The notes beneath the pieces were generated by a model. That model worked only from the letters and a program-made list of their open reading frames with translations, searched no databases and was not told the origin of the DNA. A stretch of 10,085 nucleotides of DNA from Archaeoglobales archaeon (GTDB lineage Archaea > Halobacteriota > Archaeoglobi > Archaeoglobales > Archaeoglobaceae): NCBI GenBank assembly GCA_003662985.1, contig QMZD01000036.1, positions 1-10,085 of the forward strand, in the 5' to 3' direction. Position 1 is the first letter of the stretch. Each line of letters opens with the position of its first letter. This document shows positions 1 to 5,205 of this stretch, piece by piece. A program made the position numbers and the translations under genes.

Positions 1-166
1 GAATATCCTTTCTGATTGCTTTCAGATCTTTATGAATTTGGACTGCTGAGACCCCAAATCGCTCTCCCAATTCCTGTAATCGGGGCATGGTGGCAAATCC
101 AGAATTTCTAAGAATTTTAAGTAATTCTTCCCTCCTTTTGAGTGATTTGTCGGTTTTTTTAACCAT
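1..166 (-). CDS. Helix-turn-helix transcriptional regulator, N-terminal part (runs off left edge)
   Basis: The first 55 codons of a minus-strand gene are visible; the rest lies beyond position 1. The protein starts MVKKTDKSLKRREELLKILR. A helix-turn-helix follows at about residues 27-53, with the turn around ERFGVS and a recognition helix around VQIHKDLKAIRK. This layout (basic tail, RREELLKIL helix, 'LQELGERFGVS' then 'IHKDL') resembles the DeoR/HTH_11 winged-helix class, known to bind DNA as transcriptional regulators. The start is secure: a TAA codon lies one codon upstream in frame, and a TATA box sits about 26 bases before the ATG, so the message is probably leaderless. Any ligand-binding domain would lie outside the window, so its target cannot be named. 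It may control the neighbouring mobile-element genes (inference). Confidence 0.75.
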   Translation of the reverse strand, partial: MVKKTDKSLKRREELLKILRNSGFATMPRLQELGERFGVSAVQIHKDLKAIRKDI

Positions 167-187
167 AAATTAACTACGGATTTCTTA

Positions 188-201
188 CTATAAATATTAA
201 G
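188..201 (-). promoter_or_regulatory. TATA-box promoter of the HTH regulator
   Basis: On the minus strand this reads CTTAATATTTATAG. The TTTATA core (189-194) is centred about 26 bases before the A of the ATG at 166, which is the archaeal TATA-to-start distance. With no Shine-Dalgarno site between them, the transcript most likely begins at the start codon itself. Confidence 0.55.
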
Positions 202-233
202 CGTTGGATTTTCACGTGCCTGAATTACAGAGC

Positions 234-263
234 CAAAAAAAGAGAGCCCTTTATTTGGGCTCT
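234..263 (-). terminator. Hairpin plus poly-T intrinsic-type terminator overlapping a stop codon
   Basis: On the minus strand there is a perfect 7-bp stem, AGAGCCC (263-257) with GGGCTCT (249-243), around a 7-base loop AAATAAA. After CT comes a run of seven T (241-235). The TAA stop of the 50-residue minus-strand gene (251-253) lies inside the loop. The shape is that of a bacterial-style intrinsic terminator; archaeal terminators usually need only the T-run, so it should work in either setting. Confidence 0.7.
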
Positions 264-403
264 TGTAGAGCCAGATACTCAGCGTAATCCAGCCGAGCTA
301 ACTGATATGCCTCTTCCCAGTCGTCTACATACTGCAAATTCCTGCGTAGAAACCAGTTGAAGTCCTTGGGGAGTTTCACCCCGTTCATGTTGCGGATTTT
401 CAT
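251..403 (-). CDS. Small hypothetical protein, 50 residues
   Basis: A short minus-strand open frame begins MKIRNMNGVKLPKDFNWFLR and ends with LALQEPK. I do not recognise it. It is hydrophilic, with no membrane segment or cysteines, and the C-terminal half (about residues 26-46) is acidic and should be helical. Three things support it: the composition is protein-like, the stop codon sits inside a strong hairpin/poly-T terminator, and the start lies in one arm of a perfect 13-bp inverted repeat that could be an operator. No Shine-Dalgarno site precedes the ATG; an internal ATG at 386-388 is an alternative start. Small proteins of this kind are common next to replication genes of plasmids and viruses, but no function can be assigned. 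Confidence 0.5.
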   Translation of the reverse strand: MKIRNMNGVKLPKDFNWFLRRNLQYVDDWEEAYQLARLDYAEYLALQEPK

Positions 404-429
404 TTTGCTTGTATTGAATGAAAATCCGC
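392..429. repeat. Perfect 13-bp inverted repeat over two divergent ATGs
   Basis: The arms GCGGATTTTCATT (392-404) and AATGAAAATCCGC (417-429) are exact reverse complements separated by 12 bases. The left arm holds the start codon of the 50-residue minus-strand gene, and the right arm holds a mirror-image ATG on the plus strand. It could be an operator for a dimeric repressor such as the adjacent HTH protein, a cruciform, or a recombination or inverted-duplication scar. Confidence 0.6.
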
Positions 430-683
430 CTTACCGGTCAGAGACAGATAAATTCAGTAGAAAATTCAAAGCCGGAACGTCCCCAAGGGGAAAAAGCACA
501 ATATAGGGGAAGGCGTCATATTTTAATGACCGACCGAATCATAGCAAATTCCGAACGACTTAGGGAGGAATTTGACTATGATGAAGTAGCTTCTCCTTAT
601 GTGCTTTTTAGTGGAGGCTTTTTACTATTTTTATTCTAAAATTCTATAGGATATTACTGGCATTATTATCTACCACTAATAAA
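430..683. other. Stretch without a convincing gene
   Basis: A plus-strand frame of 73 codons opens at 418 but looks accidental. Its MKIR start is simply the mirror copy of the inverted repeat, it lacks a Shine-Dalgarno site, and its composition is erratic. A Shine-Dalgarno-like GGGAGG near 561-566 leads only to ATG ATG AAG TAG. The right end is AT-rich and should carry the Orc1 promoter. Confidence 0.4.
651..658 (+). promoter_or_regulatory. Possible TATA box of the Orc1/Cdc6-like gene
   Basis: ATATTACT lies about 30 bases before the ATG at 684. No Shine-Dalgarno site is present (the start is preceded by CACTAATAAA), so a leaderless or very short-leader transcript starting near 680-684 is likely. 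The match is weaker than at the HTH and primase genes. Confidence 0.3.
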
Positions 684-1733
684 ATGAGTCTCTTTAAAGA
701 CATTTTAATGGAGGATGAATCCCTTTTCAGAAATGAGGAAATTCTGGATTTCGATTATCTGCCGAAATTACTTCCATTCAGGGAGGATCAACAGGAGCAC
801 ATGGCTGAGTGCATAAAGCCTTTATTTAATAAGAGGAAGGCAAGGAATTTGTTCATTCACGGCGTTCCAGGAATAGGAAAGACAGCATGCGTACAGGCAG
901 TATTCAGGGAACTCCAAGAGTTTACCGATAAAATAATTCCGTGTTATGTGAACTGCTGGAGGCATGAAACCACTTTTTCTATACTTTCAGAGATAGCCAA
1001 TAGGCTGGGTTCAATGTACCACAGAAAAAGATCCGATTCTGCAATGGATGCCATATACAGAAGTACTAGGAGATTAAATGGAATTGCCTTGGCCTTTGAC
1101 GAGATAGACAAGGCCAGAGATCTTGACTTTTTGTATAAGATATTGGATCTGAGGAAGATTTCTATATTTATGATTACAAATAAGGAGGATTTTATTGCTG
1201 ATTTAGACAGGAGATTAAAGAGTAGATTGTCTTTGGAGAGTTTGGAGTTGAAGCCTTACAACAGGAAAGAGACGGAGCAGATTTTAAGGGAACGGTTGGA
1301 TCTTGCATTTATACCGAATTGCTGGGATGATGAAGTCTTTGATTTAATTGTGAAGAGTACATTCAAGTTGAAGGATATTAGGGTTGGTCTTTACCTGATG
1401 CAGGAATCTGGGAGGTCTGCAGAGAGGGATGCATCAAGAAGAATAGAGAAAAAGCATCTGGATAAAGCAAAGGAAAAGTTCATAGATGAATTCCCGATAA
1501 AGAGTTCTCCGACCACCGAAGAAGAAAAGTTGATCCTGAGATTAATAAAGAATAATCCTGGAATTACCTCTGGAGAATTATATGAGAAATTTAAAAAAGG
1601 AGGGGGGAAATTGTCTGAAAGGACATTGAGGGAATACATGAGAAGATTGGAAAGCCAGAATTTAATTAAAAGAAAATTAACATCCAAGGGATTCAGAGGA
1701 AAGAGTATGAGGTACTGGTTGGATTACTTTTGA
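684..1733 (+). CDS. Orc1/Cdc6-type AAA+ replication initiator
   Basis: A 349-residue protein. Orc1/Cdc6 proteins bind origin DNA in the cytoplasm and help load the MCM helicase; some copies on mobile elements serve only that element. Visible motifs are Walker A GVPGIGKT (60-67), Walker B ALAFDEID (135-142), sensor 1 ITN (164-166), an arginine-finger segment RLKSRL (177-182) and a sensor 2-like DIR (231-233). A C-terminal winged helix spans about 280-349, with recognition-helix residues ERTLREYMRRL. The N-terminal ESLFRNEEILDFDYLPKLLP followed by FRE is typical of archaeal Cdc6 N-termini. The length is slightly short of the usual 380-420 residues. The ATG fits a leaderless start. It ends tail-to-tail with the minus-strand cluster. 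With the primase-ATPase gene at 8115 it looks like the replication module of a plasmid-, virus- or element-derived region. Whether it is a chromosomal initiator cannot be decided here. Confidence 0.9.
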   Translation: MSLFKDILMEDESLFRNEEILDFDYLPKLLPFREDQQEHMAECIKPLFNKRKARNLFIHGVPGIGKTACVQAVFRELQEFTDKIIPCYVNCWRHETTFSILSEIANRLGSMYHRKRSDSAMDAIYRSTRRLNGIALAFDEIDKARDLDFLYKILDLRKISIFMITNKEDFIADLDRRLKSRLSLESLELKPYNRKETEQILRERLDLAFIPNCWDDEVFDLIVKSTFKLKDIRVGLYLMQESGRSAERDASRRIEKKHLDKAKEKFIDEFPIKSSPTTEEEKLILRLIKNNPGITSGELYEKFKKGGGKLSERTLREYMRRLESQNLIKRKLTSKGFRGKSMRYWLDYF

Positions 1734-1740
1734 TAGCTGT

Positions 1741-1746
1741 AAAAAA
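1741..1746 (-). terminator. Possible T-run terminator of the minus-strand cluster
   Basis: On the minus strand a run of six T follows the last gene of the cluster by about 60 bases. T-rich tracts suffice for termination in archaea. No strong hairpin is seen. The gap to the convergent Orc1 gene is only 73 bases. Confidence 0.25.
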
Positions 1747-1806
1747 GATGAGGAGTTATTTCCCCCTTGATGAATATATAGATCAAACATCAACAGGGTA
1801 TACATA

Positions 1807-2604
1807 CTATCTCTCTAGCTTCATGCCATTAGCATCTCGTAGACTATTTCTAGCAATCTGTATAATATCTATAATCCACCAGATATAGAAGCCACCTGCG
1901 GTAAATAATTTCAAGATACCTTTGAGAGAATAACCTAAATAAAATCGATCAATTCCAAAGAGACCTAAAAAAATTGATAGAATCAGGGCAGTTCGCCATT
2001 TTTTTGGCTTCATTTGCTGGATATCTACTAGTGCCTTTGTTGCTTCTACAGCTTCTTCAGATTCTGGATACATGTCAATAACTTTCCGATATTCTACTAT
2101 CGCATCATTACGATAACCTTGTGCTATAACAGTGCACGCTAGTCGAAACTGAGCATCTGCAGTTGGGTAGGCTTTGAGCGATTCCTCAAACCAATGTTGT
2201 GCTTTCTTCCACTCCCCTGACAAGGCAAATAATATGCCCTTATACACATATGCCCATCCTATCACAATATCAGGAGTCATCTCTACTTCCATGCCTCCCT
2301 CCTCTTGAATAACACTTATACTCGAGTCTGACAACCTAGCGCTGGAAGCAAGAGAGATTGCTTGTTCCAGTTTTTCTAATACAGCTCCTTTCTCACGAGC
2401 AACATCAAATGATGCGTTGATCCCTTTCCAAAAGCCTGCATCCCAAGCATCGTCAGCTACTTCAGATGCTCTTTTCACGGATTCAATTTGCTCTGTAACT
2501 TCATTTACCAACGATATCGCTGCTTTCAAATTGAGTTTGGCAGAAATTTCTGTTCCTGGCTCCTCCTCAGGAATATTTTTTTCCTCTTTTGATGATTGCT
2601 TCAT
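1807..2604 (-). CDS. TPR-repeat protein with C-terminal TM2 membrane domain
   Basis: A 265-residue protein, last gene of the cluster. Residues 1-20 are a polar, acidic-rich tail, and residues 22-100 are mainly helical. About 112-195 form tetratricopeptide-like helix pairs (WAYVYKGILFALSGEWKKAQ; then FRLACTVIAQGYRNDAIVEY), the fold known for protein-protein scaffolding. Residues 202-250 are a clear TM2 domain: a first membrane helix, then the GIDRFYLGYSLKGILKLFT turn, then GGFYIWWIIDIIQIA as the second helix. TM2 proteins are membrane proteins of poorly known role, often near chaperone or stress genes. No signal peptide is seen, so the TPR part is predicted to be cytosolic. The start is set by AGGTGAT five bases before the ATG. 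It follows the RING-like gene by 44 bases and is probably co-transcribed with it. Confidence 0.85.
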   Translation of the reverse strand: MKQSSKEEKNIPEEEPGTEISAKLNLKAAISLVNEVTEQIESVKRASEVADDAWDAGFWKGINASFDVAREKGAVLEKLEQAISLASSARLSDSSISVIQEEGGMEVEMTPDIVIGWAYVYKGILFALSGEWKKAQHWFEESLKAYPTADAQFRLACTVIAQGYRNDAIVEYRKVIDMYPESEEAVEATKALVDIQQMKPKKWRTALILSIFLGLFGIDRFYLGYSLKGILKLFTAGGFYIWWIIDIIQIARNSLRDANGMKLER

Positions 2605-2648
2605 CTTTTATCACCTGTATTTTTTACATAAAAACATCGCCTAAACTT

Positions 2649-2810
2649 CTATCTTAAAGGCTTCCCACATAATGGGCATGCTCTACGTTTTGGTACAAGA
2701 AATCCACCGGGATTAACACATGATGAGCATATGAAATGCCCATTTTCACACACTTTTCCTCCTTTTACATCTTTTTCCTTACCACAAGCATCACATTTTC
2801 TTTTTGGCAT
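2649..2810 (-). CDS. 53-residue zinc-binding protein with RING-finger-like Cys/His spacing
   Basis: A small gene, MPKRKCDACGKEKDV to CPLCGKPLR. Metal ligands are C6, C9, C21, H25, C28, C31, C45 and C48, giving C-x2-C-x11-C-x3-H-x2-C-x2-C-x13-C-x2-C. This fits the cross-brace C3HC4 RING consensus, including the CPLC ending. RING domains are known mainly as eukaryotic ubiquitin-ligase adaptors; in archaea they are rare, and related small zinc proteins often act as protein-binding modules. No ubiquitin, E1 or E2 gene is seen here, so ligase activity must not be assumed. A pair of simple zinc ribbons is the main alternative. The start at 2810 is preferred over the ATG at 2816, because the perfect GGAGGTGA (2816-2823) would abut the latter but leaves five bases before the former. 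The protein is nearly all zinc site plus a basic N-terminus. Confidence 0.8.
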   Translation of the reverse strand: MPKRKCDACGKEKDVKGGKVCENGHFICSSCVNPGGFLVPKRRACPLCGKPLR

Positions 2811-2815
2811 TTTCA

Positions 2816-2823
2816 TCACCTCC
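2816..2823 (-). promoter_or_regulatory. Shine-Dalgarno site deciding the RING-like gene start
   Basis: GGAGGTGA on the minus strand, a full match to the archaeal 16S rRNA tail. It overlaps the first base of an upstream ATG (2816), so the second ATG (2810) is the likely start. Confidence 0.65.
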
Positions 2824-2893
2824 ATTTGTTCATACCCAATTTATTTCTCTGTGAGAGCAGGACATCCTCTATCGAGGTACTACAATTTTGCGA

Positions 2894-3339
2894 TTAATCT
2901 TCCTCAACCCAAATTTTTTCAACTAAATAGGGTAGTTTCTTTATAATGTCCTTGGCCAGCATTTTTGCCGTTTCTTGTGGGATATCTAAACGTTGCTGAA
3001 GGACAAAATCAAGATCTCTGAATGGAACTATGCCCTGTGCAACATCCATGATAGTATTTTCTATTTGCTTGTGATTGGTTTCATTAAGTCTTTTATCAAA
3101 CTCATCGTTACTAATCAAATGTCGGCCAAAACCATCAGGTCCTCCAGAATTTCCAGTAGATAAAAAATTGCCCCCAGCTTTTCTGTAATAACTACGTTTT
3201 GAATATACATCCTTTGGTTCAGCAGTTTCGATACCTGTGTCATCAAATATCGCCGATAAATCATCTGTCAATCTATATTTCTCCATCAATTCAATGATAA
3301 TATCATCAGCACCATCTTGAAAACAATCCTTTCAGACAT
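2894..3339 (-). pseudogene. Unknown 148-residue protein, broken by a 1-base frameshift
   Basis: The natural start is the ATG at 3339. It sits five bases after a perfect GGAGGTGA and overlaps the stop of the VWA gene. From there the frame reads MSERIVF and then hits TGA after 17 codons. Adding one base to the A-run at 3320-3323 (T-run on the coding strand) joins it to QDGADDIIIELMEKYRLTDD and on to KIWVEED at 2894, 148 residues in all. As it stands, only 130 codons from an ATG at 3286 remain, with no ribosome-binding site. I do not recognise the family. The protein is soluble, with a Gly/Ser-rich stretch at about 56-72 (KAGGNFLSTGNSGGPDGFGR) and a helical C-terminal half (about 83-145) suited to protein contacts. 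Tight coupling to the VWA gene suggests the two products work together. The frameshift may be a sequencing error in a homopolymer. Confidence 0.7.
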
Positions 3340-3344
3340 CTATA

Positions 3345-3352
3345 TCACCTCC
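3345..3352 (-). promoter_or_regulatory. Perfect Shine-Dalgarno site inside the VWA 3' end
   Basis: GGAGGTGA on the minus strand lies five bases before the ATG at 3339. It fixes the true start of the 148-residue gene and so reveals the frameshift further on. Confidence 0.7.
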
Positions 3353-3660
3353 TTTGTCCGGCAACATCTTTGCCATTGATGTAATACCTTGCTCAAGTCG
3401 GTCTCTTGTTACCTTAACTGATAATTCAGTTTTCGATGCGAGTTTTGCGAGAAAATCCTTATCCGCATCATCAGTTCCGATAGTAATTATGTCAATTCAA
3501 TTATTTTTTGCTTCTTTGGCTGCTTTTAGAGTAGCCTCTTCAGGAGTTGGTTCTCCGTATGTAGGTTCTCCATCTGTAACAATCACCATTACTCGAAATC
3601 CTATCTTCTGTATAAGTTTTCTCGTAGATAATTGAATAGCATCAGCCATATTGGTACCCC

Positions 3661-3674
3661 CATCTGCCATCTGC
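3661..3674. repeat. 7-base tandem duplication in the VWA gene
   Basis: Plus strand CATCTGC twice in a row (coding strand GCAGATG twice). Removing one copy restores the VWA reading frame and the MIDAS threonine segment, so this is a recent slippage duplication or an assembly artefact. Confidence 0.85.
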
Positions 3675-3986
3675 ATTCATTCTCTCTAAGTAATGATTCA
3701 AAGCCGAAATTTCCTGTTGTGGTTCACAGATGTGGGTGGCAGATGAATCAAATTGTATCAACCCAACAGCATAACCCTTGATTTGTGTCTCTTTTACAAA
3801 GTTCAATGCTCCATTTTTGGCTTGAATGAGTTTTTCCCCTTCCATACTACTTGAGCAATCAAGCAGAATATACACGGAACCAATGCCTCGCACAAGACCA
3901 GCCACATCAATATTAGCACTTCTTTTTCGTATTCTTTCTAAAACATTTTGCTGCTTTATCTTTACTAAATCTGGCATTTAAACCAT

Positions 3987-4184
3987 CTATTTTTTAAGTT
4001 TCTGTATAACCTTTTTCAGGAAATTAAATCCGTTTTTAGATATTGATGTAACAATCATGAAAAGCACTTTTAATAACGTAAAATACAGCTGTAGTGTCAA
4101 TTGAACTATTTTTGCTGTAAACCATTTTATTGGAGTAAAAATAAAATCCTTTGCCTCCCGGTATTCAATATCAAACCATCTCAT
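3987..4184 (-). CDS. 65-residue probable single-pass membrane protein
   Basis: A small minus-strand gene starting MRWFDIEYREAKDFIF. Residues about 26-48 (TAKIVQLTLQLYFTLLKVLF, then MIVTSI) form one hydrophobic helix, and the end is strongly basic (LKKVIQKLKK), so the C-terminus should stay in the cytosol. An amphipathic, membrane-lying helix is an alternative. The ATG at 4184 is chosen because AGGTGA ends five bases before it; the GTG codon nine bases upstream lies inside that site. It sits between the J-domain gene (41-base gap) and the VWA gene (9-base gap). I do not recognise the family; position suggests it tethers a cytosolic partner to the membrane (inference). Confidence 0.65.
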   Translation of the reverse strand: MRWFDIEYREAKDFIFTPIKWFTAKIVQLTLQLYFTLLKVLFMIVTSISKNGFNFLKKVIQKLKK

Positions 4185-4225
4185 AGTTCTCACCTGTTTT
4201 ATTTTTAGATTAAATTATTAGATAG

Positions 4226-4927
4226 TTAGTTCACACCTATCTCTTTATCATATTCTTTTCTTTTATTTATATCACTCAATACTTCATAAGCTTTGTTAAT
4301 TTTTTTACTCATTTCATCGGATTCTTTCTTAACCCACGATGGTACTTTATCAGTTTTAGCCCACGACCCTATTCTATCAGGATGATATTCTAACATCTTT
4401 TTTCTATATGCTTTCTTAATTTCATCTTGACTTGCTTTAGGGTCAATACCTAAAATATCATAATGTGTCTCTTTTGGTATTGGCCCTTTTTTAGGTTTTT
4501 TAGGCGTTGAAGCACTAAGAGTTTCAGCCTGCTTTCTAAGATTTAAAATACCTGCCCTCGCATCTATATAAGATATTGCTCCTGATTTCCATGACACATA
4601 TACGGCATTGAGGTCATACTGTAGTTGTATAAAATTTTTCAAATTTTTTTCGTTTGAAGCGTGTTTTGATCTTCCTTTCTCAATTAGGCTATTTGTCTCA
4701 TAAGTTATATTATCAATCTCCTCCTTTGCTTTCTCTCTTAAAGATGACAATTCGATTTCCACCGCATCTACCTTTCTTGGGTCCTTTAACTTTGATTTTA
4801 TCGATGAGACTTCAGAACTGAATTCTTTTACATCTAATGAACTTAATTCTCTCTCACACTGTTTTAGTCTCTGGATTTTCTTTTTGTATTCTTTAAATTT
4901 GTGCTCTATTTGAGATAAATCCCTCAT
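4226..4927 (-). CDS. J-domain (DnaJ-like) co-chaperone with N-terminal coiled coil
   Basis: A 233-residue soluble protein. Residues 1-135 are almost wholly helical and charged, with coiled-coil character at about 5-75. A Pro/Lys-rich linker (141-152) leads to a C-terminal J domain at about 155-230: [20 protein letters not shown], then the HPD motif at 182-184, then [21 protein letters not shown] domains recruit DnaK/Hsp70 and trigger its ATPase through HPD. The loop after HPD is about nine residues longer than in DnaJ and resembles DjlA/TerB-type J domains. There is no Gly/Phe region or zinc-finger, so this is a class III J protein whose N-terminus probably selects a specific client. The start overlaps the stop of the 93-residue membrane gene (ATGA), with GGAGGAG eight bases upstream, so the two are translationally coupled. 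No DnaK gene is in the window. Confidence 0.92.
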   Translation of the reverse strand: MRDLSQIEHKFKEYKKKIQRLKQCERELSSLDVKEFSSEVSSIKSKLKDPRKVDAVEIELSSLREKAKEEIDNITYETNSLIEKGRSKHASNEKNLKNFIQLQYDLNAVYVSWKSGAISYIDARAGILNLRKQAETLSASTPKKPKKGPIPKETHYDILGIDPKASQDEIKKAYRKKMLEYHPDRIGSWAKTDKVPSWVKKESDEMSKKINKAYEVLSDINKRKEYDKEIGVN

Positions 4928-5205
4928 TTTAACATCTCCTCCAGCTCAGATACATCATAGCCTTCTGATTTCCACTGACTTAGCTTTTCTTTAAATTCTT
5001 TCATCTTCCTTTGATACTCTCTTTTCTTAATTTGATGTATACTAATGATTTTGCCGGTTCCATAGCTGATTGCAATGATAAAAAATGGAACTGTAGATAT
5101 TATGCTAGGATAGAAATAATTAGCCATGTAAGCGAGGATCGCACCTACGATAATACTAATGACTACAACACCAATCCCCTTTCCCATATCTTCATTTATC
5201 TTCAT
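4924..5205 (-). CDS. 93-residue two-pass membrane protein with cytosolic tail
   Basis: Two membrane segments are visible at about 10-32 ([20 protein letters not shown], then YFY) and 37-54 ([18 protein letters not shown]). A charged helical tail follows (57-93), ending [17 protein letters not shown]. Tails of the form W-x-x-E-G-Y-D-V-S-x-L-E-x-x-L are familiar from archaeal proteins, though I cannot tie them to one function. The ATG at 5205 is chosen because GGGAGG lies six bases upstream; an ATG-less extension to 5241 exists but lacks support. The start overlaps the end of the beta-propeller gene by 14 bases, and the stop overlaps the J-protein start. It may be the membrane partner of the J protein (inference). 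Confidence 0.75.
   Translation of the reverse strand: MKINEDMGKGIGVVVISIIVGAILAYMANYFYPSIISTVPFFIIAISYGTGKIISIHQIKKREYQRKMKEFKEKLSQWKSEGYDVSELEEMLK

Larger units (their letters stand above)
3332..3977 (-). pseudogene. Von Willebrand factor A (VWA) domain protein, disrupted
   Basis: Restored length is 212 residues, a stand-alone cytosolic VWA domain with no signal peptide or membrane segment. VWA domains bind a divalent metal at a MIDAS site and mediate protein contacts. All MIDAS parts are present: D40-C-S42-S-S44 in LLDCSSSMEG, T106 in DGGTNMAD, and D133 in VTDGEP. Two lesions interrupt it. A tandem duplication of GCAGATG (3661-3674) shifts the frame after ERMNAD and ends the product at 111 residues; deleting one copy restores DGGTNMADAI exactly. 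Then an in-frame TGA (3497-3499) replaces codon 158, between KNN and IDIITIG, where GGA (Gly) would fit the family by a single base change. The gene starts 9 bases after the 65-residue gene without its own Shine-Dalgarno site, and its stop overlaps the next start. Assembly error is a real alternative to true decay. Confidence 0.85.

Noticed and set aside
418..639. 73-codon plus-strand frame beginning MKIRLTGQ
   Set aside because: Its start is only the mirrored arm of the inverted repeat, there is no ribosome-binding site or TATA box at the right distance, and its composition changes abruptly along its length.
2811..2893. Extra small gene between the 148-residue and RING-like genes
   Set aside because: Only very short frames occur (for example 11 codons from an ATG near 2863), with no Shine-Dalgarno site of their own.
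3497..3499. Recoded TGA (selenocysteine or Trp) in the VWA gene
   Set aside because: The position expects Gly, no SECIS-like structure was evident, and the same gene is already frameshifted; a mutation or error from GGA is simpler.
3354..3635. Plus-strand frame of 93 codons
   Set aside because: It lies antisense to the second half of the VWA gene, whose translated minus-strand sequence shows clear family motifs (VTDGEP, DIITIGT).
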